Shown here piece by piece: positions 50,605 through 60,083 of a stretch of 64,000 nt of DNA. Source of the DNA: Prado023 sp963697345 (GTDB lineage: Bacteria > Actinomycetota > Actinomycetes > S36-B12 > CAIYMF01); the NCBI GenBank assembly GCA_963697345.1, contig CAVONS010000001.1, positions 1 to 64,000 of the forward strand, given 5' to 3'. Positions within the stretch are counted from its first letter, which is position 1, and every line of letters begins with the position of its first letter. A program made the position numbers and the translations under genes. Below the pieces are notes generated by a model. That model did not search any database. It had not been told where the DNA came from and saw only the letters and a program-made list of their open reading frames with translations.

Positions 50605-53604
50605 TCAGGCTGTCGCCTCGGCCTCGGTCGCGGCCGCGGAGGCCTCGTCGGACGGGACCTCCTCAGCCGGCGGGTCCGCTGGAACCTCTCCCTCGACAGG
50701 AGCCTCCGCCGCCGTCTCGCCACTGATCCGGCGCTGCGCGGCAGCCGCCCTGTTCAGGGCCGCCTCCAGGTCAGCCTGCGCCCGGCCGTAGGCGGTGAAG
50801 TTCCCCGAGGCCAGGGCTTCCACTCCGCGGTCGTAGGCAGCCTGTGCATCGATGATCGCCTTGGCCAGGTCGGCCTGGGCGTCATCGGTGGGTTCTGAGG
50901 CTCCGTCCCCACCATCCGTTCCACCCTCACCTGAGCCGGACCCGCGACCGGAGTCACCCTCGGAGAAGACGGTGGCCAGGGCCTCACCCAGGGTGTTGCT
51001 CAGCACCGTCGAATCGCCGAAGCTCACCAGCACCTTGCGCAGCAGGGGGTAGCCCTGGCCCTGCGCGGCGCGAACATAGACCGGCTCGACGTAGAGCAGC
51101 CCACCGCTGACCGGCAGCGACAGCAGGTTGCCGAACTCCACATCGGCGCCACCACGGCGCAGCAGGGTGAGCTGCTCGGCGATCGAGGGCTCGGACTCGA
51201 AGTTGTTCTGCACCTGGGTCGGTCCGGGCACAGTGGTGTTCCGTGGCAGCTGCAGCACGCGGATCGTCCCGTAGGTCGGCCCCGGGGCGGAGTCGACCGC
51301 CATGAACGCTGCCAGGGTCTGGCGTTTCAAGGGGGCGAACGTGGTGGTCAGCGAGAACTTCGGCTCGACGGTCCCGGGCATCCGCAGCGTCAGGTAGTAG
51401 GGCGGCTGCAACGCGTTGACCGTCCGGTTCGTCGGATCGATCGGGATGGTCCAGAAGTCCTGGCCGTTGTAGAAGCTGGCCGGGTCCTCCACGTGGTAGC
51501 GCGAGAGGATCGTGCGCTGGACCTTGAAGAGGTCCTCGGGGTAGCGGAAGTGCGCCACGAGCTCCTCGGGGGCCTCGGACAGGGCGGTGACCGTGTTGTC
51601 GAAGGCCTTGGTCCACGTGGTCAGGACCGGATCCTCAGGGTCCCAGGCGTACAGCGTGACAGTGCCGTCATAGGCGTCCACCACGGCCTTGACCGAGTTG
51701 CGCAGGTAGTTGATCCGCTCGCTGGGCAGGGTCGCCACCGAGCTGGAGGTCGCGGTGATCGCGTCGGTCGTGGCGTCCTTGAGCGTCGTGCGCGACGAGT
51801 ACGGGTAGGCATTGGTCGTCGTGTACCCGTCGATGATCCACAGGACGCGACCACCGACCACCACCGGGTACGGGTCGCCGTCGGTGGTCAACCAGGGCGC
51901 CACCTTCGCCACACGGGTCTGGGGCTCGCGGTCGAACAGGATCCGGGACTCGGAGTTCACCAGCGAGCTCAGGATGATGTTGGGGTCCTGCATCCGCGCG
52001 GCGAAGAGCAGCTTGTTGAAGAAGCTGCCCACCGGCACGCCGCCGGAGCCGTCGTAGGTGTTGTTCTTCTGGCCGGTGGCCGACTGGTCGTCGGGGAAGT
52101 CGAGCTCGCGCGGCTCGGTACCCTCCGGCGCACCCACGATGGAGTAGTCCGGGGACGAGGCGCCGAAGTAGATCCGGGGCTGGTCGATCTCGAGCTCACC
52201 GATCGTGGGGATGTCGGAGGCGAAGAAGTCCGGGCGGCCATCGGTGCCCGCGGTGTTGTCGTAGGCCGCGACCACGCCGTAGCCGTGTGTGTAGACAGCG
52301 TGGTCGTTGGCCCAGTTGCGCTCGCCGACCCCGTCGAGGTCGACCTCGCGCACGGCGATCACCGCGCCGCGGGTGCCACCCTCGAGGGCGTAGCGGTCCA
52401 CGTCCAGGATGTCGGGGAACGAGTAGAAGCCACGGATCTGCTGCAGCTGGCGGTACGTCGGGGACACCACGGCTGGGTCCAGCAGGCGGATGTTGTTCAG
52501 GGTGCCGGCGTCCTCCTTGAGGGTGTCGGCACTCGGATCACCCTCGCCCGAGTAGTCCTCGAACTGCGCGTCGGCCAGCCCGTAGGCGGCCCGTGTGGCC
52601 TCGATGTTGCGCTTGATGTACTCCTGCTCGCGGACCAGCTCGGAGGGCTTGACCTGGAACTGCTGGACGATCGCCGGATAGATCCCGCCGATGACCAGGG
52701 CGGAGACGGCCAGCAGGCCGGTGCCGACCAGGGGCAGGATCCAGCCCTGGCGGAACGCATTGGCGAAGAAGAGCACGGCACAGACCAGGGCGATCACGAC
52801 AAGGATGTTCTTGGCCGGCAGGACCGCGTTCACGTCGCGGTACTTCAGCCCGGTGAAGCCGTCGACGAGCTGCTCGGACTTCACCGCCAGTCCGTAGCGG
52901 TCCAGCCAGTAGCCGACCGCCTTGAGCAGCATGAACAACCCGCCCAGGATCGACAGCTGCACGTGAGCCGCCCGGCTGGTCCGCGGGGTTGGGCCCTGCA
53001 GGCGCAGCCCGCCGTACACATAGTGGGTGACTGCGGCCATGAGCAGGCACAGGATCAGCACCGCCACGCCGAAGCCCAGGAGGAAGCGCAGGAACGGGTA
53101 CTCGAAGGCGAAGAACCCGATGTCGGTGTTGAACTGCGGGTCGGTCTCGCCGAAGGGTGTGCCGTTGCGGAAGGCGAGGAACTCCCGCCACTGGGCCGAG
53201 GCGGACATGCCTGCCATCACGCCGAACATGGTCGGCACGCCCACGAGGATGAGCGTGTGGAAGGGCTCCAGGCTGGCGCGGTAGCGCTCGAGGGAGACCT
53301 GCTCCGCGGACATCACACCCAGCTCGGGGCGGCTGCGGAAGGCGATCAGCATCGTGACGCCGATGGCCGTGGCCATGATCAGGCCGAAGACGAGGAACAG
53401 CCCCAACTGCGTGACCAACAACGTGGTGAACACGGACTGCTTGTCCACCGACGCGTACCAGAGGTAGTCGGTGTAGAAGGTCGTGAACACCAGGAACGCG
53501 ATGCCGAGCACGCCGAGGATGATCAGCGTGGGCACCAGCGGCCCGGAACGTTGCGGCGAGGACTGCGGCCGGGGGCGGGTGGTGGTCGGGGGTTCGAAGC
53601 TCAC
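50605..53604 (-). CDS. UPF0182 family membrane protein
   Basis: The 999-residue protein is a typical actinobacterial UPF0182 member. About seven transmembrane helices fill residues 25-340, including VPTLIILGVLGIAFLVFTTF, FLRFLLGFGVAVLILCLLMA and the LVGTGLLAVSALVIGGIYPA segment. A large extracytoplasmic domain follows, with YVKPSELVRE-type entry EREQEYIKRNIEATRAAYGL, RNWANDHAVYTHGYGVVAAY, PRIYFG and RILFDREPQTRVAKVAPWLT. The C-terminus has a Ser/Asp/Gly-rich linker, a helical AYDRGVEALASGNFTAYGRA segment and an acidic Pro/Ala/Glu tail. The start lies 184 bp from a divergent membrane-protein gene. The function of the family is not established. Confidence 0.95.
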   Translation of the reverse strand: MSFEPPTTTRPRPQSSPQRSGPLVPTLIILGVLGIAFLVFTTFYTDYLWYASVDKQSVFTTLLVTQLGLFLVFGLIMATAIGVTMLIAFRSRPELGVMSAEQVSLERYRASLEPFHTLILVGVPTMFGVMAGMSASAQWREFLAFRNGTPFGETDPQFNTDIGFFAFEYPFLRFLLGFGVAVLILCLLMAAVTHYVYGGLRLQGPTPRTSRAAHVQLSILGGLFMLLKAVGYWLDRYGLAVKSEQLVDGFTGLKYRDVNAVLPAKNILVVIALVCAVLFFANAFRQGWILPLVGTGLLAVSALVIGGIYPAIVQQFQVKPSELVREQEYIKRNIEATRAAYGLADAQFEDYSGEGDPSADTLKEDAGTLNNIRLLDPAVVSPTYRQLQQIRGFYSFPDILDVDRYALEGGTRGAVIAVREVDLDGVGERNWANDHAVYTHGYGVVAAYDNTAGTDGRPDFFASDIPTIGELEIDQPRIYFGASSPDYSIVGAPEGTEPRELDFPDDQSATGQKNNTYDGSGGVPVGSFFNKLLFAARMQDPNIILSSLVNSESRILFDREPQTRVAKVAPWLTTDGDPYPVVVGGRVLWIIDGYTTTNAYPYSSRTTLKDATTDAITATSSSVATLPSERINYLRNSVKAVVDAYDGTVTLYAWDPEDPVLTTWTKAFDNTVTALSEAPEELVAHFRYPEDLFKVQRTILSRYHVEDPASFYNGQDFWTIPIDPTNRTVNALQPPYYLTLRMPGTVEPKFSLTTTFAPLKRQTLAAFMAVDSAPGPTYGTIRVLQLPRNTTVPGPTQVQNNFESEPSIAEQLTLLRRGGADVEFGNLLSLPVSGGLLYVEPVYVRAAQGQGYPLLRKVLVSFGDSTVLSNTLGEALATVFSEGDSGRGSGSGEGGTDGGDGASEPTDDAQADLAKAIIDAQAAYDRGVEALASGNFTAYGRAQADLEAALNRAAAAQRRISGETAAEAPVEGEVPADPPAEEVPSDEASAAATEAEATA

Positions 53605-53788
53605 GGGTACAAAACTACCTGTATGTGGCGTATCCCACTCCCGCGGACTGCTGGAGCACGCACGCCACGGCCCGCGCCCTTACACACTCCGAGCGCTCCA
53701 CCGACCCCCGCGCTGACCTGACCGGCCGCCGGGATGCAGGGTGGCCTCACACCAGGGGCGCACCGCTGCCCGGGCCTACCCTGTCCCT

Positions 53789-54514
53789 GTGGAACCCCGG
53801 ACCCGACGGCGCGTGTGGTGGGCGCTGGGCATCCTCGGGGCCACGCTCCTGGTCATCGTGGGGATCCTGGTCACCTTCGCAGTGCAGCTCAGCGGCGGCT
53901 GGGACGAGGTCCTGGACCGTACGCACCCCCGACCCGGCGATCCCGAGGTGGTCGCGGCGCGCGAGGCGGCAGCCGCGGAGGTCGACGCCGAGATCGTCCG
54001 GGTGATCGACGAGGTGGTCACCCCGACGCTGTCGGGCGCTCGGGTCGCTGAGGCTCCCGCAGTCGGCGCGGCGATGGCGCCCCTGCCCGACGCCGATGTC
54101 CGCAGCGACGCGCAGGGCTCGGCATGTGTGATCGGCCAGCACGACTGGAAGAGGGACGACGGCTTCGACCTGGCCTGCACCGAGATCCGCGGCGGAGTCG
54201 TGGCCGCACAGCAGCAGCCCTTCGTCGACGACATGGTGGCCCTCGACGCCGCCCTGGCCACAGACGGCTACACCCCCGCGGGTACGGGCGAGGGACTTGC
54301 CCTCCCTCTCGAGTACTGGCAGAGCCTCGCCGGCACCCCCGCAGGCGACGGCGAGTACGGGATCGCCAACCTGCCCGGGGCCACGTACCGCAGCGCCGAT
54401 GAGACGTTCACGCTCGTCGTCTCGTTCGGCCCACGCGACACCGGCGCAGTCACGCTGACCGGGGACGAGTACCTGGCCGAGATCATCGTGAGCACGCAGT
54501 CCTACCGCGACTGA
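53789..54514 (+). CDS. Single-pass membrane protein of unknown function
   Basis: From GTG 53789 the product has 241 residues: an arginine-rich start, one helix (VWWALGILGATLLVIVGILV), then an extracytoplasmic domain of about 200 residues with two cysteines (ACVIGQHDW, LACTEIRG) and acidic helices. GTG was chosen because the helix then starts near residue 9; an ATG 48 bases upstream (53741) is possible. I do not recognise the family, although the layout is common in actinobacteria next to UPF0182. It is followed 78 bp later by the PPA1309 gene. Confidence 0.72.
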   Translation: MEPRTRRRVWWALGILGATLLVIVGILVTFAVQLSGGWDEVLDRTHPRPGDPEVVAAREAAAAEVDAEIVRVIDEVVTPTLSGARVAEAPAVGAAMAPLPDADVRSDAQGSACVIGQHDWKRDDGFDLACTEIRGGVVAAQQQPFVDDMVALDAALATDGYTPAGTGEGLALPLEYWQSLAGTPAGDGEYGIANLPGATYRSADETFTLVVSFGPRDTGAVTLTGDEYLAEIIVSTQSYRD

Positions 54515-54592
54515 TCCGTCGTCGCGAGCGAGCCCGCGCCCATGGGCGCCCGCCCTTCGCGCGCACCCGGCGACGGCTGAGACAATGCCGCC

Positions 54593-55138
54593 ATGGAATC
54601 CCAGGACCTGCTCTCCGCGGCGCTGGACATCGAGCGCCACGTCGCCTCGCAGGGCTGGGACCAGCCGGCGCTGCTGTTCGCCCTGGTCCCCACCGACGTC
54701 CTGCGCGCCGAGCAGCCCCAGCTCGCTGCCCAGCTCGGGGTCGAGGACGGCGGACCGGCGCTGACGACCTTCGAACAGCCCGCACCTCCCGACGATGAGG
54801 ACCTCGACGTCTTCCTGGCCCGGATCGAGTGGCCGGAGCAGATCGCCGGGGCCGCGCTCGTGGTCGAGCGCATCGTCCTGCCCCCCGAGGCCGAAGCCGA
54901 GCTGGCCGATCGCCCGGATGCCGTGACGGTCGCCCGCGAGCACCCCGATGCGCAGGACATGCGGATCGTCGTGGCGGTCATGAAGGACGGACAGCAGATG
55001 AGCGTCCTGCGGCTGCGCGGATCCCAGGACGGCCCCGCTGACGGCTCCGACGGCTCCGGGACCTCCGACGACCAGGTGCTCACCGGGTCCGACCTCGTGC
55101 CGGGCCTCTCCGAAGCGCTGCTGGCAACGTTCGGCTAG
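54593..55138 (+). CDS. PPA1309 family protein
   Basis: The 181-residue acidic protein matches the actinobacterial PPA1309 family in order and wording: LSAALDIERHVASQGWDQPA, LFALVPTDVLRAEQPQLAAQ, WPEQIAGAALVVERIVLPPE and MRIVVAVMKDGQQMSVLRLR. No function is established for the family. The last 40 residues form a Gly/Ser/Asp-rich linker with a short terminal helix. It is convergent with the PDZ/Lon-like protease gene (15 bp). The neighbourhood of UPF0182, PPA1309, PDZ protease and zincin is a frequent actinobacterial arrangement. Confidence 0.93.
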   Translation: MESQDLLSAALDIERHVASQGWDQPALLFALVPTDVLRAEQPQLAAQLGVEDGGPALTTFEQPAPPDDEDLDVFLARIEWPEQIAGAALVVERIVLPPEAEAELADRPDAVTVAREHPDAQDMRIVVAVMKDGQQMSVLRLRGSQDGPADGSDGSGTSDDQVLTGSDLVPGLSEALLATFG

Positions 55139-55153
55139 GTAGTCCGGGGCGGG

Positions 55154-56494
55154 TCAGCGCCCGGCGGCCGCGATCCCGTCCCCGCACTGCGGGAACTCGG
55201 CCTCGGGATCGGCGACCCAGGCCTCGACCGTGTCGCGCGCCTCACCCAGCGTGCTGACCGGGATCACTGTCAGCCCGTCGGGGATGTTGCCCTCGACGTC
55301 GTCGCAGTTGTCCTGCGGGGCCACGAACAGCGCCGCCCCAGCCTTCTTGGCCCCCACCAGCTTCTGCTGGATCCCGCCGATCGGGCCCACGTTGCCGGCG
55401 GGATCGATGGTTCCGGTGCCGGCCACGTGCTGGCCGCCGTTGAGCTGCTCCTCGGTGAGCATGTCGATGATCCCCAGCGAGAACATCATCCCGGCGCTCG
55501 GCCCACCCACGTTGGAGTCGCCGAACTCGATGTCGAAGGGCGCCTGGTAGGCGATGCCGACCAGGATCCCCAGGTAGGCCTGCGGTGGGGCACCGGGATT
55601 GTCAGCCTCCGCCGTGGGGTTGACCTCGGTCACGATCTCGAGGGTCTCGGGCGTCGGGTCGGCGCCGGGCTCCTCGCTGCGCAGGACCTCCAGCACGACG
55701 GTGTCGCCGACCGCTCGCTCACGCACCAGCTCGCCCACCTCGGCCGGGGTGCTGACCTCCTGGCCATCGACGGTCAGGATCTGGTCACCGGCCTGCACGA
55801 TCCCGTCCGCGGGCGATCCCCCGCCCACGAGCGTCACGACGACCGCTTCCTCGGTCGGGATGCCCAACTCGTTCATCGCCGCGGCGATGGAGTCCGACTG
55901 GGACAGGGCGAACAACTGGTCGTTGCGCTCGGCCACCTGCTCCCCCGTCGTCTCCGGACCGTAGATCGACTCCCGCGGGAACACCGCCCGGCCAGGGGCA
56001 GCCCAGCCGAGCAACGCCTCCCCGAGGTAGACCCCGCCGGAGGATCCGCCCCGCTCGGAGATCGTGGTCATGTCCAGTTCGCCGGATGTCGGATACGTGG
56101 TGGTGCCGCTGATGGTGATCAGCGGCTCGCCGTTCGCCTCGCCGATCGTGTTGTAGGTCGGGCCCGGGCTCAGGATCAGCAGCGGGAGCTTGACCATGGA
56201 GCCGGCGACCACCAGGACCATGCCGACGACCACCCCCCGTCGGATCGCCCGCGAGCGCGCACGCTCCCGCGGCGTGCGGGGCGGCAGCCCGCCCCACCAC
56301 AGCGTCACGCGGTCCCACCACCCGATCTCCACGGCGTCATCAGGCTGGGCGACGATGAAGGACTCAATCCGTCCGGGCTCGACTGGTCCGGGCTCGACGG
56401 TGCCGGGCTCGACCGGTCCGGGCTCGGCCGCGTCTGGCTCCGGCGGCAGGGTTCCGGGATCGTCGCCGGGCGCTGCCTGGTCGCTGTGGGTCAT
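55154..56494 (-). CDS. PDZ and Lon-like (S16) membrane protease, YlbL type
   Basis: The 446-residue protein has a Pro/Glu-rich cytoplasmic start with a repeated PGPVEPG-type motif (24-41), a helix at about 87-110 (VVVGMVLVVAGSMVKLPLLI), and an exported part. That part includes a PDZ domain (about 205-290, GSPADGIVQAGDQILTVDGQ) and a Lon-type S16 peptidase domain with Ser333 in VGGPSAGMMFSL and Lys378 in GGIQQKLVGAKKAG, the catalytic dyad. It corresponds to the YlbL/PDZ-S16 proteases. ATG 56494 overlaps the stop of the small upstream gene by 4 bp. Confidence 0.94.
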   Translation of the reverse strand: MTHSDQAAPGDDPGTLPPEPDAAEPGPVEPGTVEPGPVEPGRIESFIVAQPDDAVEIGWWDRVTLWWGGLPPRTPRERARSRAIRRGVVVGMVLVVAGSMVKLPLLILSPGPTYNTIGEANGEPLITISGTTTYPTSGELDMTTISERGGSSGGVYLGEALLGWAAPGRAVFPRESIYGPETTGEQVAERNDQLFALSQSDSIAAAMNELGIPTEEAVVVTLVGGGSPADGIVQAGDQILTVDGQEVSTPAEVGELVRERAVGDTVVLEVLRSEEPGADPTPETLEIVTEVNPTAEADNPGAPPQAYLGILVGIAYQAPFDIEFGDSNVGGPSAGMMFSLGIIDMLTEEQLNGGQHVAGTGTIDPAGNVGPIGGIQQKLVGAKKAGAALFVAPQDNCDDVEGNIPDGLTVIPVSTLGEARDTVEAWVADPEAEFPQCGDGIAAAGR

Positions 56495-56670
56495 GCACGG
56501 CTGCCCGGGAACGGCCGGCGCAGTGCGTCGGCGAACCGGGCAAGGTCACGTTGGTCCGCTGCTGATCCGGGCTCGGGCCGTGGCCGCACGCGACCACCCC
56601 ACGATCCGGCCACACGTGTGTAGGCCCACGCCAGCAGGGTGGCGACCACCGGGATGATCCACCAGAGCAT
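56491..56670 (-). CDS. Small single-pass membrane protein
   Basis: The 59-residue protein starts MLWWIIPVVATLLAWAYTRV, a membrane helix, followed by a basic/Pro-rich cytoplasmic tail with DLARFADALRRPFPG. The ribosome site GAGGAGGCGAC gives ATG 56670; longer in-frame starts lack one. It overlaps the PDZ/Lon protease gene by 4 bp and is therefore co-translated with it, which hints at a partner role. Family not recognised. Confidence 0.75.
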   Translation of the reverse strand: MLWWIIPVVATLLAWAYTRVAGSWGGRVRPRPEPGSAADQRDLARFADALRRPFPGSRA

Positions 56671-56888
56671 GTCGCCTCCTCTCCGCAGGCCTGTCCGATG
56701 ACGTGGCAGGGAGATGAGCGTACCTTCCGCAATGACGGTGCGACGGCCGTGCCGGACACGGTTTACCGGACCCGAACCGGGGTAGGTGGGCGCTGCCAGG
56801 AGGGCCGGCGCCCAGCACGTGAGCGACCACGCGCCTAGGCTGGTTCCCGTGGCCGACATGATCGGCCCACGACAGGAAGGCACGACCC

Positions 56889-58361
56889 ATGAGCAACGTC
56901 CCCTTCGGCTTCACACCTCCGGATCCGGACGACCAGGGCCAGCCACAGAACCCGTTCAACATGGGCGACCTGGGCTCAGCCCTGTCCCAGCTCGGAGCCA
57001 TGCTCCAGGGCATGTCCAGCGACGCGAACCCGGGCGCGGTCAACTGGGACAACGCCACCGACATCGCGCGCAAGGCGATCGCCGCCGAGGGCGACCCCGT
57101 GGTCAGCGACTCCCAGCGCCGAGGTGTCGAGGAGGCGGTCCGTCTGGCCGACCTGTGGCTCGACCCCGCGACCGACTTCCCCTCCACCGGATCCGGCGCT
57201 CGCGCGTGGAGCCGCTCCCAGTGGCTCGAGGGCACCATGCCCGCGTGGCAGGTGATCATCACGCCCGTGGCCGAGTCGGTGCAGGCCTCGATGGGCACGA
57301 TGATGCCCAAGCCCGAGGACCTCGCCAGCGGGTTGCCCGAGGAGCTGCGGGCGATGCTGCCCGCGGACATGCCCGTCGACCTGACCGCGATGCTCGGGCC
57401 GATGATGGGCATGGTCAAGCAGATGGGCGCCACGATGTTCGCCGCACAGGCCGGACAGGGCCTGGCCGGCCTCGCCGGTGAGGTGCTCGGCGCCGGTGAC
57501 GTGGGCCTGCCCCTGACCTCCGATGGCATCCCGACATTGCTGCCCGAGAACGTGGCGGCCTTCGGCGGCGGGCTGGAGATCGAGCCCGGCGAGATCGCGC
57601 TCTTCCTGGCCCTGCGCGAGGTCGCCCACCAGCGGCTGTTCGCGCATGTGGCCTGGTTGGGCCCGACCCTGCGCGGCGCCGTCGCCGAGTACGCCGCGGG
57701 CATCGGCCTGGACTCCAGCGCCATGGAGGAGGCCCTGCGCGACATCGACATGACCAACCCGGCCAACCTCCAGGACGCGCTGGCCTCCGGCGTGCTGGCC
57801 CCCCAGGACACCCCGGAGCAGAAGGCTGCGCTCGCGCGCCTGGAGACGCTGCTGGCACTCGTCGAGGGATGGGTCGACCACGTGGTGTCGGCAGCCATCG
57901 GGGACCGACTGCCGACCGCCGGCAAGCTGCAGGAAGCGGTTCGTCGCCGCCGCGCGGTCGGCGGGCCTGCGGAGAAGACGTTCCAGACCCTCGTCGGCCT
58001 GGAGATGCGACCACGACGGCTGCGTGACGCCGCCGCCCTCTGGCACGAGCTCGAGCGGGTGCGCGGGGTCGCCGGTCGCGATGCCGTCTGGGCCCACCCG
58101 GACCTCCTGCCCGGCCCCGCCGACCTCGACGATCCCTCCACCTTCGTCTCCGGATCGTCGATCTCCGATGACGAGCTGGCGGCCATCGCCTCCGGGGAGT
58201 TCCCGACCCAGTCGGCCCCGGAGGACAGCGAGCAGGCTGGTCCTGAGGACGTGTCGGACGACGACGGGGCAACAGCCAGCGGCACGGCCGACGAGGACGC
58301 GTCCGATGCCACGGAGCCGGGCGACACCGACGAGTCCGGCAAGCCCGACACCGCGGGATGA
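56889..58361 (+). CDS. Zinc-dependent metalloprotease (DUF2342, zincin-like)
   Basis: The 490-residue protein matches the actinobacterial DUF2342 family. It has an N-terminal Gly/Met-rich region (GDLGSALSQLGAMLQGMSSD), WSRSQWLEGTMPAWQVIITP, then the core with REVAHQRLFAHVAWL, where Glu244 and His247 give the E-x-x-H form of the zincin site, and the C-terminal RRRRAVGGPAEKTFQTLVGL with RDAAALW. A long acidic Asp/Glu/Ser tail (about 430-490) ends it. ATG 56889 follows AGGAAGGCACGACC. Its stop overlaps the Nudix gene by 4 bp. Peptidase activity is predicted from the family only. Confidence 0.92.
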   Translation: MSNVPFGFTPPDPDDQGQPQNPFNMGDLGSALSQLGAMLQGMSSDANPGAVNWDNATDIARKAIAAEGDPVVSDSQRRGVEEAVRLADLWLDPATDFPSTGSGARAWSRSQWLEGTMPAWQVIITPVAESVQASMGTMMPKPEDLASGLPEELRAMLPADMPVDLTAMLGPMMGMVKQMGATMFAAQAGQGLAGLAGEVLGAGDVGLPLTSDGIPTLLPENVAAFGGGLEIEPGEIALFLALREVAHQRLFAHVAWLGPTLRGAVAEYAAGIGLDSSAMEEALRDIDMTNPANLQDALASGVLAPQDTPEQKAALARLETLLALVEGWVDHVVSAAIGDRLPTAGKLQEAVRRRRAVGGPAEKTFQTLVGLEMRPRRLRDAAALWHELERVRGVAGRDAVWAHPDLLPGPADLDDPSTFVSGSSISDDELAAIASGEFPTQSAPEDSEQAGPEDVSDDDGATASGTADEDASDATEPGDTDESGKPDTAG

Positions 58362-58933
58362 CACCCGCCCCGAACGCCCTCCTCGATGACGCCCGGGCAG
58401 TGCTGTCCGGGTGGAGTGCGCCGGACCAGGCGCAGGAGGAGATGCGACTGCGCTATGTGTCGTTCCTGGACGCGTACCCGCAGCAGGCCGCTGACCGGGA
58501 CCTGCGCGCCGGGCACCTCACCGCCAGCACCCTGGTGCTCGACGACACCCGTGAGCACGTGCTGCTGACGCTGCACCCACTGTCAGGCCGGTGGTTCCAG
58601 CTGGGCGGCCATGTCGAGCCGGGCGACGAGACTCTGGCTGGTGCGGCCCTGCGCGAGGCCACGGAGGAGTCCGGGATCCAGGACCTGGACCTGCACGCGA
58701 CCCCGATCGGGCTGGACTGGCACCCGACACGCTGCCGGGACAGCGCCAGGACCCTGGGCCCCAGCAGTCACCTGGACGTCGAGTACGTGGCGGTGGCCCC
58801 TGCGGGCGCGACGCACGTGCGCAGTGACGAGTCCCTGGACCTTGCGTGGTTCGCGCTGAACGGGCTGCCGGACGGCACTGACGAGGTCGTGCGGTCACTG
58901 ATCCGCCGGACCGGGTACCTCGACCTGGCCTGA
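58358..58933 (+). CDS. Nudix hydrolase
   Basis: The 191-residue protein contains a Nudix box, GGHVEPGDETLAGAALREAT then EESG, with the E-x7-R-E-x-x-E-E core of the metal site. There is one extra residue (GDE) in the first turn, as often seen in this actinobacterial subgroup. The strand TLVLDDTREHVLLTLHPLSG and a late SDESLDLAWFALNGLPD complete the fold. ATG 58358 overlaps the zincin stop by 4 bp (ATGA), so they are coupled. It probably cleaves a nucleoside diphosphate derivative; the substrate is unknown. Confidence 0.93.
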   Translation: MTPAPNALLDDARAVLSGWSAPDQAQEEMRLRYVSFLDAYPQQAADRDLRAGHLTASTLVLDDTREHVLLTLHPLSGRWFQLGGHVEPGDETLAGAALREATEESGIQDLDLHATPIGLDWHPTRCRDSARTLGPSSHLDVEYVAVAPAGATHVRSDESLDLAWFALNGLPDGTDEVVRSLIRRTGYLDLA

Positions 58934-58943
58934 ACGACCGCGC

Positions 58944-60083
58944 TCAGCGTCCGCTGGGCGCCGCCACGAGCTCGAAGCTCGGACCGTCCACGCGCCGACC
59001 GTTCACCTGGACCTGAACCATGTGCCGGCCCGGGTGGTGGGTGCGCGTGCTGAGCTGCGCCACCGAGATGGTCCTGGCCACGGTCGCCACCTGACCTGGG
59101 CCAAGCTCCCGGATCCCACCCTTGAACACCTTCGGCGACGTGGACCCGTTGGCCTTCACGAAGTGCACGACGAGGTCGACAGCCACCTGCTCGGCGGCTG
59201 CTCCTGGCGTGCCCGGGATGCGCGTGTCGCGCAGCGTCACCGTGATCCGCACGCGCTCCCCGATGACCACCTCGGCCGGTTCCGCGTCCACGTCAGCCAC
59301 CTCGACGTGATCGGCCGGCGCGTGACCGAGCACGGCCAGGGCCTGCGGGTCACCGCGCTTGACCAGCGTCCGCAGGGCATGGCGCACGAGCCGGCCGCGG
59401 TTCTGGTCACCATCGGCGGACCACCGCTGCGCCAGTGCCACGACGATCTCCGGGTGGTCCTTGCTGATGTCGTTGAGATTGTTGGCGACGCTGCGCCGCA
59501 CGTACTGGCTGGGGTCATCACGCAGCAGCTCGAGGAGTTCCAGCACAGGGGTCGGGTCTGCGATGAAGGCGGGCAGTCGTGCCGCCCACGGCAGGCGCGG
59601 ACGGGTCCCCTCACTGACCAGGCGGCGCACGTGCTCGTCGGGGTCGGAGGTCCAGTCGCGCAGCCGGGCAAGGGTCCGCTCGGGTTCGCTGGTGAGGAAG
59701 GCGCGGATGCTGAACTCGGCGGTGAAGCGCTTGGTGAGCTCGTACTGCGCGGTCATCGACTCCTCGAAGGCGGGGCGCCCGACGTTCGCCACGTAGAGCG
59801 TCAGCGGGAGGAACCGCATCGGCGCCATCCCGGTGAGCCCTCGGTCGATGGGGCCCAGCGAGGCCGTCACGAGCGGGACCGCCACGTGCGGGTCGGGGGG
59901 TAGGTGATGGCCCATCACGTCGGCGATACGGCGTGCGCGGTCCATCAACTCGAGATCGTCGAAGCCGCGCAGGCAGTCGTCGACGAACGCCTCGACGTCG
60001 AATTCCTCGACGACCGCAGCCAGCTGTTCGCCGAGGGCGCGCGGCACCTGCGGGCCGAAGGAGTTCTTCATCGGCTCAGCCAT
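58944..60083 (-). CDS. AlkD-like DNA alkylation repair (HEAT-repeat) protein
   Basis: The 379-residue protein starts at ATG 60083 behind CGGAGGTGCC. Residues about 20-240 are paired helices typical of AlkD-like HEAT-repeat DNA glycosylases: PRALGEQLAAVVEEFDVEAF, FTAEFSIRAFLTSEPERTLA, DPDEHVRRLVSEGTRPRLPW, and SQYVRRSVANNLNDISKDHP. The last motif is conserved in the family. The C-terminal 110 residues are a beta-sandwich-like extension (VVIGERVRITVTLRDTRIPG). It is convergent with the Nudix gene (10 bp). Base-excision of alkylated purines is the family's role; activity here is not shown by sequence. Confidence 0.86.
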   Translation of the reverse strand: MAEPMKNSFGPQVPRALGEQLAAVVEEFDVEAFVDDCLRGFDDLELMDRARRIADVMGHHLPPDPHVAVPLVTASLGPIDRGLTGMAPMRFLPLTLYVANVGRPAFEESMTAQYELTKRFTAEFSIRAFLTSEPERTLARLRDWTSDPDEHVRRLVSEGTRPRLPWAARLPAFIADPTPVLELLELLRDDPSQYVRRSVANNLNDISKDHPEIVVALAQRWSADGDQNRGRLVRHALRTLVKRGDPQALAVLGHAPADHVEVADVDAEPAEVVIGERVRITVTLRDTRIPGTPGAAAEQVAVDLVVHFVKANGSTSPKVFKGGIRELGPGQVATVARTISVAQLSTRTHHPGRHMVQVQVNGRRVDGPSFELVAAPSGR

